Assembly: GCA_003999685.1 (NCBI GenBank)
Contig: CP021233.1
Location: 620,001-684,000, forward strand
Reading direction: 5' to 3'
DNA: 64,000 nt
From: Taiwanofungus camphoratus
Lineage: Eukaryota > Basidiomycota > Agaricomycetes > Polyporales > Taiwanofungaceae
Below are positions 44,718 to 56,574 of this stretch, piece after piece (within the stretch, counting starts at the first letter, position 1; every line of letters begins with the position of its first letter). The position numbers were made by a program, and so were the translations under genes. A model generated the notes under the pieces. It made no database searches. It was given only the letters and a program-made list of their open reading frames with translations, and was not told the origin of the DNA.

Positions 44718-46777
44718 CAGTGATGTGTGGGTCGGTGACTAGTCAGTGACTTTCCACAAGTCAGTGACTCTGACCCTGATCTGACCTTACTGACTGTGAC
44801 CTTACCCACAGTCCTGGCATAGAGCGGCCCGACTGCGGCCCGTTACTAAGACAATAAAGTTGTTGCAGCTAACATTCAACATGCGCCACGACAGAAATAC
44901 AATTAAGTACTAAGGATTGTATCTGCCGTCTCATCATTACTACTGAATGCTGCTTTCTCCTTGCCATCAACATCTAATTCAATTAGTTCATACAATTCAA
45001 GCTGTTCATCTAGGATATGATGTGCACCCCTCTCATATCTTTCCACCCAAGTAGTCCTGGTAAAGTCAAAGAGAGATTTGAGTTCAATTGAGATGCTTGA
45101 TGGAAATTATGCAGCATCAAGGTCAAGATCGTTCTATGTACGGCCAGTATGTGGATTCGAGAGAGAATGAACTGTAGGTACAGTAGTTTGTGATTAGGAA
45201 TTGTGAATACATCAGTTAGTAATAGTAGCATATATGGGCAAAAACCCGAGGGTTTTGACCTGAAACAGGAGCCCGAATCTAGCAAGGAGAGAAGATGCTA
45301 ACATGAGCTGTGACGGCGGGTGGGCCTCAGCAACTCCGGCCCCAGGTAGATCATGGGAGTGATGCGTCGAGTCAGAGAAAACAAAAGGCTGATATGTCTG
45401 ATGAAGATGCAAGTTGCTGACAAAGGGAGAGGTGGGTGGGTGAAAAACAATGCGACACTGTTGACTTAGAGCTGTGTCGTCGAGCAGTGTTTAGGCAGTG
45501 TGCAACGCTGGACAAGACACCCTTCTTGACCTCAAACCACCACCATCTCCTTGGGCGCTTGTTGCTCACTGAGGCTTTACTCTACCATCCCTCTCTTAAT
45601 ACCACTTATTCTCATGTCAAGATCATCCAACTTGACCCCCACATTCTTTTTCTGAGCATCGATTAACTCGATCATAGAATCATTGCTGTCTCACACTGTC
45701 TACAGTGACATTCTTCTCTTCTTTATCTGCCACCTGTCACTCGAAAGTGACAGCCTTCAAATCCTCCTGACCTATATGTGGTCAGCCTCAAACTTAACCA
45801 ATTGTTGATGAACACGGTCTCTTGTAGAAGGGGAGGGGAGCAATTGCTTCCTGGCACTACTCAACACCCATGCAAGATGTGCTGAAAAAAGGGCCTCCAT
45901 GTGTGGTTCATCATTATGGGAGTTAGGGCATGTTGCCAGGGGAACGGGGTCGAAGGGGTGGGGCTGATATACTGTGCCCTGTCGATATGAGGATTTCTGA
46001 GCCAGGTTGGGAGGGGAGGGGGGGAACTTCAGTCAGTCGTTGGGTAAGCGGGCCTCCTTCAACGGGCTGCACGGAACACGGGGAGGAATTGTCATGGGAA
46101 GTTTATTTGGGTGTCTGTGACCATCCCTAATTTGGTCACCCATAAGGTGGGGAGGATAGCGGCGCCGAGCATCTGCGATGACCCTTCCCACCCTTTTGAT
46201 GACTGAGGCCCGAAACCAGTAGGGCTACACTCAGTCCCTTACAGGTGCTGACGGTACAGACAACCGAGCCGGGCAACCTTTCTGAGCGTGTGGATTTCCT
46301 GCCCACACCACGTAATGAGGGCACCGATTGTTAACGGTGCACCGCTCATGGGGGCGTGAAGCCTACTTCCTATCCCAAACTCTGCATGTACCTACGTTGT
46401 ACGGAGTATAAACCCGGTGAATCCAAAAAAAAAAAAAAAAAAAAAAACGCTGGACAAGAGAGAGCGTGTCACACTGCCTAATCCGTACATAGACTATATT
46501 CTATGTTCACACTCATGCCTCACGCTCACTTAGAAGTCGACATCTACCATTTGCGATAAGGTGTCAGTGATCATACAAACTTGATCTGCCATGATTGCTC
46601 TGTGACCTCTGCCTGCATTCACTACCGATAAGGAAGGGTGCCCTCTGTCACCACTCTGGACAAGACCCCGGCGTTACCCTCGGGGTCATGACCCTACCAG
46701 GGTCAGTGGAAAGTCACTGACAGTCGTAGGGTCAGTGACCGTGACCTATGACCTTGGGCACTGACCGTACATCACTG
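44718..46777. mobile_element. hAT-like element inserted in the peroxiredoxin gene
   Basis: The ends CAGTGATGT... and ...ACATCACTG are inverted repeats flanked by ACGCTCAC (44710-44717) and GCGCTCAC (46778-46785), an 8-bp duplication with one change. Subterminal GTCAGTGAC words fill both ends (44728-44800 and 46695-46770). The peroxiredoxin reading frame continues across it when one duplication is counted once, which proves the insertion. No transposase is readable, and a retroposed copy sits inside. Confidence 0.88.
45518..46447 (+). mobile_element. Poly(A)-tailed retroposed copy, probably a 5'-truncated non-LTR element
   Basis: A run of 23 A residues (46425-46447) ends the segment, and a 14-bp direct repeat AACGCTGGACAAGA flanks it (45504-45517 and 46446-46459). 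These are the marks of target-primed reverse transcription. The body has no recognisable reverse transcriptase, as expected for a short 3' end; a SINE or processed transcript is also possible. Confidence 0.75.
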
Positions 46778-46954
46778 GCGCTCACCGTCTGCGCGGCGGA
46801 CAAGATTCTCCCCCTCCTCTGAGTCCCGCACCCCCGCCTTGTGCCCGGTCGTCGCAGCCTGGAGTGGAAAGGATCAAGTTGTGCGAGCATGGAGACAGGG
46901 ACGCGCGTCGGAGGGGGACTGAAACGAGAGCGGGACAGGAACGGTGCGAGCGAG

Positions 46955-46957
46955 CGT

Positions 46958-46989
<32 letters not shown>
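46955..46989 (+). repeat. (GT)n microsatellite
   Basis: A mixed GTGTGC/GTGT run turning into a pure GT tract. Confidence 0.9.
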
Positions 46990-47285
46990 CGCCATCGTGT
47001 ACTCCACACCGTGTACTATAAGTATGTTACAACGATCGATTGTATGCGCATCCAGGTTCCGAGCGAGACCCGAAGCCGATCGCGCAACACAGACGGTCCG
47101 GTGGCAACATGAATCTATTCTTTCCGATACTTGTACAATCAAATCCCTGGGCGAATCTGCTGGGGTACAAATCTAAATCTCCTGATACAAATCTAGGTCT
47201 CGATCTCTGGGCAAATCTCTGTTCGATACACATCTCGGGACGTCTCGCGGTACAAATCCAAGGGGTATCTCTGGGTATCTCTGGA

Positions 47286-47345
47286 GGACTGGATGGGATG
47301 GGATGGAGTGGGGTGGGGAGGGGTGGGGTGTGATGGGGTAGAATG
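47286..47345 (+). repeat. G-rich GGGATGG/GGGGTGG repeat
   Basis: Repeated runs of three to four G separated by one to three bases could form a G-quadruplex on the plus strand. Confidence 0.8.
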
Positions 47346-48313
47346 GGAAACGATGGACAGGGGAAAGACCGCGCGGGCAGGGCAGGACGCGCACCCGGAC
47401 TCGCGACGTGGCGTTGCCCTCAGGCTTCGACCTTCGACCTGCAAGCGCGCACAGCAGCATCAGCACACGGGACCGAGAAGACGCAGCACGGCGCGCAGGG
47501 GCACTCACCTCGCACTCGCAGCACACCATGCCTCCGTAAGCGACCCGCCGGACCGAACCGAACACGGCCGCACCGCTGCACCAGCCACCAGCACCGCACG
47601 CCCGCACACCGAGGTGCGTGCGCGCGCCGCCGGCCACTGGGTACTAGGCACTGGGCACTAGGCACGGCGCAGAGCCGTGTGGCCGCGAGCACGCCGCGGG
47701 ACGCCCGCACACCGCAGTGCGTGCGCCCGCTGCGCCGCGCGAGCCGGTCCAACTTCTGGGTCGCCGGGGTTCGCGTTCGCTGAGGTCGTCGAGGGTTCGC
47801 TGATGGTCAATGAGTGTTCGATGAGCGTTCGCTAAGGGTTCGCTGAGGGTCGCCGGGCATGCGTGCGTGTCTGTCCTAGAATCCGCGCGCGGGTGGGAGT
47901 TGAGAAGTGCGAACGAAGCCTGGCTCCGAGACGCTGCTCTGCTCTGCTCTGCGGGGGTGGGGGTGGGGGTGAGCGTGCTGCCGGGACGAGAGAGAGAGAG
48001 AGATAGAGACGCACCCTGCGCTGTCCGCTCGCGCGCGCACTTGTGTTTCTCCCCTCTGGCCGTGCGTCCGCGCTGCCCAGTCCCGAATCCGTCCTGGGCA
48101 GTCACGAGCCCAGCAGCCCCGCCGTCCCGCCCCGTCCCATCCCGCCGCCCACAATCTCCTGCAAGGCAGCCCAACGCAGTCCGGTCGAATCCAGGCGGAA
48201 CAGAAAAGAAAATGGAAGAAAAAGAAAACCGAGGCACGAATCCAAGGCGACGCCGAACCAGCTGTTCCCCCCCCCCTCCTCTCCCCTCCTCTCCCCCCCA
48301 GCGACCCCACACC

Positions 48314-51300
48314 TCACCGCCACGCGAACTTCACGTTACGCCCGTCCGCCGGGCGGAAGAACTGCTCGAGGGGGAGCATCCTGGGGGGCGTCGCGATCAG
48401 GTTCTCGCCCCGGCTCCGCACCGGCGTCCGCGCCGGTGTCCGCGCCATCGCCGTGCCTGCGCGCGCCGGCTCGGGGGAGGCCTTTGGTGCCAGGGCGGAC
48501 CTCCGAGCCGGGGTGGGTTTCGCCACGAGCGCGGGCTTCGGTGGGAGGCCGTGCTTCGGCGCGGGCATCTCCCCCTGTACCGTCGGGCGGTTCGTCTTTG
48601 GACGCAGAGGCGCCCTCGCAGCACCACCGATGGGGGCGGCGGCACGAGCACGGGGGGACGCGACACGAGAGCCGGCGCTCGCGTCGCCCTCGGTCACACG
48701 GCGCGGCCGCACGCGCAGGGAGGCGCGCTCGCCCGGCTTTGGCAGCAGCACGGGGGAGGGGTGGGTGCGGGAGGTGATGCGGCAGCCGGCGGGGGGGTTG
48801 TTGAGGTTCTGGGTTCGCGTTTGGGCCGGAGTGCGATGGGGTGCGGGGGAGTGTACGGCGGTGGGTGGGAGCCTGGGCGGCGAGCGGGAGGAGATTGGGG
48901 CGCGGTGGGCGTTTGCGGGGGAGATAGTCTTTGCGGGTGTGGTAGTCTTCGCGGGGGCGATAGTCTTTGCGGGTGTGATAGTCCTCGCGGGTGTGATAGT
49001 CCTCGCGGGTGTGATAGTCCTCGCGGGTGTGATGGCCTTTGCGGGAGCGATAGTCTTTGCGGGGGCGATTGTCTTCGGGGGAGGAATAGTCTTTGCGGGG
49101 GGGATAGTCTTTGCGGGGGCGGTAGTCTTTGCGGGGGGGATAGTCTTTGCGGGGGCGGTAGTCTTTGTGGGAGTAATACGCGTTGCGGGGGCGATAGCCT
49201 TTGCGGAGGTAAAAACCCTTGCGGGGGTAATGACCTTTACGGGAGTGACAGCCTTTGCGGGGGTGACAGCCTTGGGAGGGGTGATGGCAGAGGCTGTAGA
49301 AACGGCAGATGCGGGGGGACGGAGGGCAGGAGCTGCGGGAGTCAAGAGGGCAGAGGGAGCTGCGGAAATGGCGGCGGGAGAGGGACATGGGGGAGGAGGG
49401 AGAGGGGCATTAGAGGGAGCAGCGGATGATGCAGGAAGCCTAGTGGGCAGAGTATGGAGGGGAGCAGTGCAAGGGGCAGGGACGGAAGGAGAGGCCACGG
49501 GAGGAGTCGGCGTAGGGATGGCGCAGGCAGAGACAGTGGAAGCGCCACGAGCGGGGCGGGTGTCGTGGCCGGCGTCGCGCTTGGCCTTCCACTCGTCGAA
49601 CGCGGCACGGCGGCGTGCGCGGGTCTCGGCGGAGAGCGAGGCCGGCGCCTGGCGGAGGAGCGCCAGCACCGCGGCTTTCGCGGCGATCGCGGTGACATCA
49701 GCACCAGCAGTGTCCGCGGCGTCCGCGGAGGTAGCCTGCCAAGGACACACACGCGCTCAGACCATGACGCGCGAGAAGCGAGCATATGACACCTACCCGA
49801 CACGCGTCGTCGCCGCCCTGCACCGGGCTGGCCCCAGCCTTCTTAAACGCCGCCTCCAGCCCGCCCCCCTCACCATCGCCCCCCGTCCCTTTCCCCTCGC
49901 CGTTGACCTTCAAGAGGCACACCAGCGGCGCCCCCGCGTCCTCCCCCCCAGCGCGCACCCCGCCCCCAGCACCATCCTCGTCGCCTTCCCCCAGCTGCCC
50001 CCACCGCCGCCTCACCGCCCTCGCCCGGCGCGCCACCTCCCTCCCCAGGCTCTCCATCGACCCCGCAGCGTCGCGCCCCCTCGCCACCATCGCCCGCTTC
50101 TTGATCCGCCGCAGCACCTCCGAGTCCCCCTCCTGCGCCGCCGTCCCCGCCCGCACGACGTGCCCGGGCGGCGGCGGCGGCGGCGCAGGAGGAGGCGCAG
50201 GCGCCCGCGCGGTGAAGTGCGCCATGACGGCCCCGATGCCGTCCAGAAAGTGCTCCGCGGCCGCCTTGGATGCCAGCCGCCGCGCGAGGAAGCCCGGGCA
50301 CCCGGGCAGGTGTGGGAGGGGGCCCGCGGCAGCCGCTGTGTTCGCGGGTGCGAGTGTGTTCGCGGGCGCGGTCCTCTCCTTGCCCATGTCCATCTCCGCA
50401 TCCGCGCCGCCGCGGCCCTCGTGCTCGACGAGGAACCGCGCGAGCGCGTCGAGCCGGAACGCCCGCGCGTTCGTCAGCTCCGTCTCCAGCCGCACAACGT
50501 CCCAGAGCTCCGCGCGGACCTGCGGCGTGAGCACCGGCACGCCCTGCGCGTCGACCGCGCACGCAGGCACAGGCGCCTCCGTGGAAGGGAGCGCAGCGGG
50601 CGCAGGACCGGGGGAGGGGGCGGGCGCAGCGTCGCTGGCGTCCGCGCGGGCACCGGTGCTGCAGATCGGGGTCAATGTCACGCTCATCAAACCAGCAGGA
50701 AACACCGCGTACCGCCCGGTCGTCTCTTCCGCCCCGGACGCGCCTCCGTCCGTCTCCTCCACCTCGACGCCCGATCCGCTCGCGTCTCTCGTCTGCGTCT
50801 GCGGCGCCACCGCGATGCCCGCATCGCCGTCCACGCCGCCGCTGCGGCACCGTCAGCGCGTCGCCAGCAGAGTCCGCGCCGCACGCACCTGATATGGCCA
50901 GCCACCCCGCGCTCCACGGCGTCGTCGCCCGTGTCTGCCACGGAGACGTCCCCACCCTCGTTCTCCGTCTCCACCACCCGGACGACTTCCACGCCCACGT
51001 CCGCCTTCACGTCCACGTCCACCTCCACGCCGCCACCGCCCTCACCCTCACCACCCCCATCCCCGCCGCCGCCGGCGACGACGACGCCGAGGCCGAGGCC
51101 AGGGAGCACGCTGCAGCGCAACCAGTCAGCACAGCGCCCGCACCACGAGCGCGGCGGGGAGACACTCACGACGCGATGCACGGGTACCCGCGCGCGACGC
51201 GCTCGCCCTTGAGGTACACGTCGAACAGCGCCGTCGCGGACAGCTCCTTGGCCGGCGCGAACAGCGCCAGGCGCGGCGGCCGCGCGGGGGCGGGGGGGGT

Positions 51301-51918
51301 GTCGTCCGTGTCGTCCGCGTCGTCCGTGTTGATGGAGGTGGAGGTGGAGGTGGAGGTGGAGGTGCTGGTGTCGGGGACGGAGACGGAGACGGACGTGTCG
51401 GCGCTGCACGGCGAAGCGGGGCTGCCTGCGGCGGGGGCGTTGTCGTCCGCGTCGTCGGTGTCGGTGTCGGAGACGGGCGCGTCGGCGCTGCACGGCGAGA
51501 CCGGACTGCCCGCAGCTGGGGCACTGTCCGCAGCGAGCGCGGCGGGGAGGGTCCCGGCCAGGTCGTCGCGGCGGAGGGGCGCAGCGCGCGTGCGGGGCGG
51601 GGACGCGGCCAGCCCGAGGGTGCCGGCGGCGGGGACGGAGCGGCGCCGGCGGTGGTTGAGGGCGATGGTGGGGATGGCGGGGAGGCGGAGGAGGCGCGCG
51701 GGCGGGGGGAGCGCGAGGTGCTTGAGGTGCACTGGCAGCGGGGGCGTGAGTGAGTGGACGACCTTGTGCACGGCGCGCCCGAGCTTGGCAGCGGTGCGCG
51801 CGCGCTTGGGGGCGTCGACGGGGGGAGGAGCCGATGTTGATGTTGATGTCGTTGTTGTTGCTGTTGTTGAAGTGTGTTGGGGGGCAGCTGCACGCGCGGG
51901 GCGGAATGGGCTAGCCAT
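48314..51918 (-). CDS. Large low-complexity protein of unknown function
   Basis: Four exons (51918-51170, 51110-50889, 50841-49797, 49735-48314) give 1145 residues with all three introns in phase and a stop at 48314. Exon 1 has a basic region near PKRARTAAKLGRAVHKVVH and acidic aspartate/threonine runs. Exon 3 holds the only well-ordered part, a predicted helical stretch around RAELWDVVRLETELTNARAF, followed by more charged helices. Exon 4 contains twenty hexapeptide repeats of the type AKTIAP and ends in basic, proline-rich DNA with a conserved-looking close EQFFRPADGRNVKFAWR. The basic PAK-like repeats recall histone H1 tails and hint at a nuclear or chromatin role, but this is inference; I do not recognise the family. 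Confidence 0.72.
48928..49288 (-). repeat. Twenty tandem 18-bp units coding hexapeptides
   Basis: In the minus-strand frame the units read AKTIAP, ARTITP, AKTTAP and similar, each with one basic residue at position two and proline at six. Adjacent units are sometimes identical at DNA level, which suggests recent expansion. Confidence 0.9.
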
Positions 51919-52427
51919 TGTGGGCCTGGTGCAGATGCGGTGGATGTCTTGGGTCAAGTTGTGTGCGGGGCAGATGGGGGATGTTCGCGGGTTTTTATGT
52001 TGCGGGGGGAGGGAGGCTGACACGGTCCAGCCCCGGCGGGGCTGACGGTGCGGCTGACGGCGAGCGCGCAGGCTCGATCGCAACTGAACGGACATGGGCC
52101 GGCGACGACGAGGCCAGAGGGGAGAGCCAACAGGCGCGATGGGACCCGCCGTAAGCACTCGCCGACGCGTGCACGCAGCACTCCGTCTACAGAGAATAGA
52201 GAATAGAGAGTAGCACGATCTAGCAGTGCTCTCGCAGGGCGATCGCGGCCCCCCGAGTCTGCAAACGACAGTAATAAGAAAGCGGCACGGCGAATTCACG
52301 TCACATACCCTCACGCAAATCGCACCTCTTACTCACCGCCCCCCGCGCACAGACGGGCCCACAGCACTCAACAGACGAGCAGAAAAAAAAACCAACAGAG
52401 CTGCGCATTCACATCACACACACGACT
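51919..52427. other. Intergenic region between MAK21 and the large hypothetical gene
   Basis: A 509-bp stretch; contains the presumed promoter of the gene at 48314-51918 and the MAK21 3' end. No gene seen. Confidence 0.6.
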
Positions 52428-55400
52428 CTACACATCGTCCTCCGGCCCGTCCTCGATCATCGCCGCGTACGCCTCGTAGCTCGCAAACGTCGGCAGCGCC
52501 CTCAGCTTCTTCCTCCCCTTCCCCTTGCCCTTTCCCTTCGCGCCCTCCTCCCCGCGTTTCCGCTTCTTCGACGCTATCCCGCCCACGCCGATCCCGCCCC
52601 ACTCCTCCTCGTCCTCAGACCCGCCCGGCGCGTCCGACCCGTCGTACTCGATCAGGCCTGTTGGGACCTCTGTGTCGAGCGGGAGCAGGTCCTCCGCATC
52701 CGACGCCTCTACCAGCGACAAGCCGTCGCCGTCTGCGCTGCCATCGCTATCTTCGCTCTGGTCCGCCCCCCCCTCGCTTCCGCTCCCGTCTTCGTCGCTC
52801 TCATCCTCCAGCCCAGACGGAACCCCGTCGCTCCCGCTGTCCTCCATCAGGTCGTCGTCCTGCAGCTCCGCCGGCATCGACGCCTTCATAGCCTACACAC
52901 AGCCAGCCGCAGTCGTCAGCGCACGCCGCCAACCTCAACCGCCCACGGTACTTACCTCCCAGATCTCCCCCTCACCCACGTCGCTCTCCCCGTCCTCTGC
53001 CGCCTCCCCTCCGCTCTCCCCATCGTCTACAGCGCCCTCATCCTTATCGGCGCTCTCGTCCCCAGACTCCGCCGCCCCGCACGCCTTCCGCTTCCCGGCC
53101 CTCGCGGCCTTGCGCTCCTCCTGCTCCTTCTTCCTCGTAAAGAACCTATGGAAGAACAGCTACCCGCCACGCATCAGCGCACATCCCGCACCCCACCCAC
53201 CCAATCCAAAGCACACACACACACGCACCTGGTCAACCGGGACGTCCTCCGCCCGCCGCCTCCAAAACGCCTCCTCGTTCACCGCGTCCGCCTCCACCTC
53301 CCCGCCCCGCACCAGCCGCACCCCGTCCGCGCGCCCCGCAGCAGGCTGCATCGCGCTCGGCCCGCGCCCGCCCGCCCGCGGCTTCTTCGCGTTCCGGTAC
53401 ACGAACCGGTCGAGGAAGTGCGCGAGCGTGTTCAGCGCGAGGTCCGGCGCCGCCGTGAGCGGCGCGCCCGCGAGCAGCTGCCGCGCGTGCAGCGCGACCG
53501 CCGGGTGGTAGTGGCGCAGCAGCGGCAGCTGTGCAGAGACGCGACGTGCGAGGGAGTCAGAAGACGCGCGCGGGTATGGGAGAGGAGAAGGGGGGCGCAC
53601 CAGCTCGTACAGCGGCGAGGCGGACGCGTGCGCGAACTGCGGGTCGCGCTTGAGCGGGTCGTACGCCGCCGCGTCCGCTGCAGTCGCGTCGCCACCGCGC
53701 TCCGACGCCAGCATGTCCCTGAGCGCGGGCAGCGCGCCAAACAGCTGGCAAACAAAGGAGCGCCGGTTTAACAAAAAAAAGAACGCGCGCGAACGTCACG
53801 GAAAGACCACCGACCTCGCCAAGCAGATACAGCCCCCCCGCGACGAACTCGGCGCCGCCGCCGCCTGCGGTGCCCGCCGCGAGCACCTGCACGAACCGCC
53901 TCACGAACGCCTTGACTCGCTCGGAATTGTGGTCAGCCTTGAGCGCCCTGAACAGCAGGTTGAGGTACATCGCCTGCTTGTTCGACGCCGCGAGCCGCGC
54001 GTCCGCGAGCGACGCGTAGAGCGTGCGGTAGAAGCGGTCCGCGAGCGACGCGGCGAACGACTCGGGCGGCACGCGTGGCGCGGACGCGGACGCGGGGCCC
54101 AGCGCGGTGACGATCTGCAGGAGGAGCACGAGCGCCTGCAGCGAGATGTTGAACGTCGACGTGTGCGTGATCAGGAAGAGCGTGTCGATGTGGCGTTTGA
54201 ACCTATAGACACCGTGTCAGCGTCGCTGAGCACATAACTATCTCTCCGATAATCAATGGACCATGTTCTCGAAGGAACAAAGGGAGACCCAGAGAGGAAG
54301 AACGAGACACGCACACGTCGTCGCCCGCGCCGGCGGTCACCTTCGCAAAGGGCAGCGCACGGTTGACACCCGTCAGCACCGCACTGACCAGCCTCGAGCT
54401 CGTATCCTCCACCTCCGCGAAGCCCGCCGCGCCCCTGACCTCCTTCGAGCGACCCTTCCCCTTCCCCTTTCCTTTCCCCTTCGCCTTGCCGTCCTTGACT
54501 CCGCCCCTACCTTCGTCTCCGCTCTCCGCCTCCCCAGCATCTCCGTCCCTCTCATCCTCCACGTCCCGGGAGGCGCTCCCACCGGCCGCACCCAAGATCT
54601 CCTGGAACATCTCGAAATACACCCCGATCAGCGTCCGCGCCACCGCGCGGTCATGCTCGCCCGCGGCCAGCACGACCTGGTTGAGCGTCACGGCGGCGTA
54701 GTACCACGCGTGCGAGTTCCACCGCTCCATGGCCGGCGCACCCGCCCGCCCGCCCTTGTCCTTCGCGCCGGCCGGCTTCGCGGGGGCCCGCTTGCCCGCG
54801 GCCTTTGTGTCCCCTTCGTCGTCGCCGTCCCCGAACCTGACATGCGTACTGGCTTTTTTTTCCGCAGCCTGAGCGCCAGCTTGGGCGGCAGCGGAGGAGG
54901 ACGCCGCCGGCCGAAAGATCAGCGCTTTCACTTCGCGCACGATCACGCCCTTCATGTTCGGGTGCGCCTGCAGCAGCTGCAGGAGGTGGTACGACGCCCG
55001 GGAGCAGATGGACTTTTCGGTGTCCCCCTGCATCAGTCGGATACACGTGAATTAGCCATGCAGTCGCGGTCATGAGGACAAGCCCCGTGGAGGGCAGCGG
55101 ATGGTAGGTGGGGCAGCGGACGAGACGTACCAGCTTGTTCACAAGCAGTCTGAGCAGATTCTGTTCCTGTTCTGGCTTCTCGCGGAGAAGAGTGGAGATG
55201 AACGCAAGCGATTGCGTCCGGACGTAGGTCAGAGGGTCGAGTGAGTATGTCTAGGCACACAATGAAGCGAAGTCAGAGGCAGCATCACATGGCGCAGCAC
55301 AGGCGATAAGATAGAAGTGCGCCGTGTATGCAAACTTAACACGACGAAACGGCATGCACAGGCACAGACATTTCGGGAGCTTTTCCGGAACGTGAGGTGA

Positions 55401-56574
55401 ACACCTACCTCAAGAATTTGGAGGATCGCAAAGAAATACTTCTTCAGCCAATCCTCGAAGAACCAAAGGACTAGGTGCTGGTCGGTAACAGAGGGATGGA
55501 GCAAGGGTTGGTCCCGGAAATACCTGAGAGTTGCGATTCAGTACGAGTACAAGATAATGAGTCCTGAAATGAATGAAAACGTATCCGGTGATCTCGTGCA
55601 TACGCTACCTACCTCAGCTTTCTTGGAGGCCCACCACCGCCGACCCACCAGTCCACCACACATCTGACGGCCTTCAACCCTTCCTCCCTGCCGCCCTTCC
55701 CTCGACCCCTCTCCGCCATCCCTTTCAGAGTCTCTAGCGCCTTGCTATTATGTGAAGGGCTAGACTGCACAAGGAGAGTGAGTGCACTGAGTCGATCAGA
55801 CAGCGTGCCGCGAGCAAGAATAGTCTGAAGAAAATGGGCGTCCGACGCACTGCTGCTCGTAGACGCTGCGGAAGACTGGTACGTCGCCGCGTCGGAAGCA
55901 AACATGGTGGAAGCGCGGGACGTGAGCTCTGTCAACTGTGCCTGGGTAGGTGTCGCAAGAGGACCGGGCGGGGCAGGGAGCGGAGGGATGGCTTCATACC
56001 AATGCGGGTTTGGATCGACGACGAACTTGGTCTGTTTGGAGAACCTCGGTAGGGAAATTTTGGGAGTGGGTAATGAACTGTCTTTGGAATCCTTGTCGTT
56101 GCCATTGGTGGTTTTTGGAATTTTTCCCTTCTCGGGGCGCGTCTTTGTCTTCGTCTGTCCACTAGGCGTGACCACAACACTTTTTGTCCGAGCCCCCGAA
56201 CCTTTGTCCTTCTTAAGGTCATCTAAGAACGAGGAAACTTCCCCTACCAAGCTTGGCTAGAGAAACAAGAACGCAGTGTTTAATACCAGAGCACAACTCG
56301 CATAACGGGTCCAAAGGTATACACTCACGTCGTCATCCTGTGGGCCAGTCACAAGCCCCACCGTGTCCTCAGCTTCCGCATTATCATATGTTTTGGTAGA
56401 TTTCTTTTGATAGGGTTTTGAGCCCTTGCGATTTTTTTCGCCTTTGCCATGTGTCTTGCTAGGTGAAGAATCGTCACCACCGCTTTTGGGATGTAATTTT
56501 CGGTCTGCAGTCTTGGAGTTTGTGTTGCGAGATCCAGCAGCTTTCGTAGACTTTGCGGGGCGAGCGCGGACCAT
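52428..56574 (-). CDS. MAK21: Ribosome biogenesis factor Mak21/Noc1 (CBF/Mak21 family)
   Basis: Ten exons (56574-56329, 56256-55613, 55523-55409, 55250-55131, 55027-54315, 54202-53815, 53744-53601, 53528-53229, 53159-52956, 52892-52428) give 1112 residues with consistent phases. The N-terminus is lysine-rich. A HEAT-like helical part follows (DQHLVLWFFEDWLKKYFFAIL, SRASYHLLQLLQAHPNMK, WYYAAVTLNQVV). The CBF/Mak21 core then has DTLFLITHTSTFNISLQAL, FYRTLYASL, NKQAMYLNLLFRAL and ALNTLAHFLDRFVYRN. An acidic tail ends with a lysine-rich patch and LRALPTFASYEAYAAMIED. Noc1 with Noc2 escorts early 60S pre-ribosomes in the nucleolus. Exons 1-4 have moderate GC while exons 5-10 are very GC-rich, a change inside one gene. 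Confidence 0.95.

Larger units (their letters stand above)
44469..46822 (+). pseudogene. Peroxiredoxin (PRX5/AhpC-TSA type), 5' half lost and split by a transposon
   Basis: The first piece (44469-44561) reads RFIADDKGAFVDTLGMLFD...LGGPHSK. A correct intron follows (44562-44646), then RFVIITEDYRITHVIIEPNPCTL up to 44717. The hAT-like element 44718-46777 then intervenes. The frame resumes in register at 46784 after the duplicated target bases, reading TVCAADKILPLL and a stop at 46820-46822. This is the C-terminal half of a fungal thioredoxin-dependent peroxiredoxin. The N-terminal half with the peroxidatic cysteine is missing: repeat DNA lies immediately upstream. The gene is dead, yet the remaining exons show few changes, so its loss may be recent. 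Confidence 0.85.
46823..48313. other. 1.5-kb GC-rich stretch without a supported gene
   Basis: It lies between the peroxiredoxin stop and the end of the large hypothetical gene. It holds two simple repeats (listed) and long open frames that reflect high GC rather than coding. Confidence 0.55.

Noticed and set aside
47867-51212. Very long plus-strand frames (520 and 919 codons) opposite the large hypothetical gene
   Set aside because: High GC removes stops on both strands. The minus strand gives a continuous four-exon model with correct splice sites; the plus frames are glycine/cysteine or arginine-rich noise.
36100-55100. Horizontal transfer as the cause of the GC-rich block
   Set aside because: The composition change falls within single conserved genes (CK1, MAK21), and the genes are ordinary fungal housekeeping genes with the same short introns.
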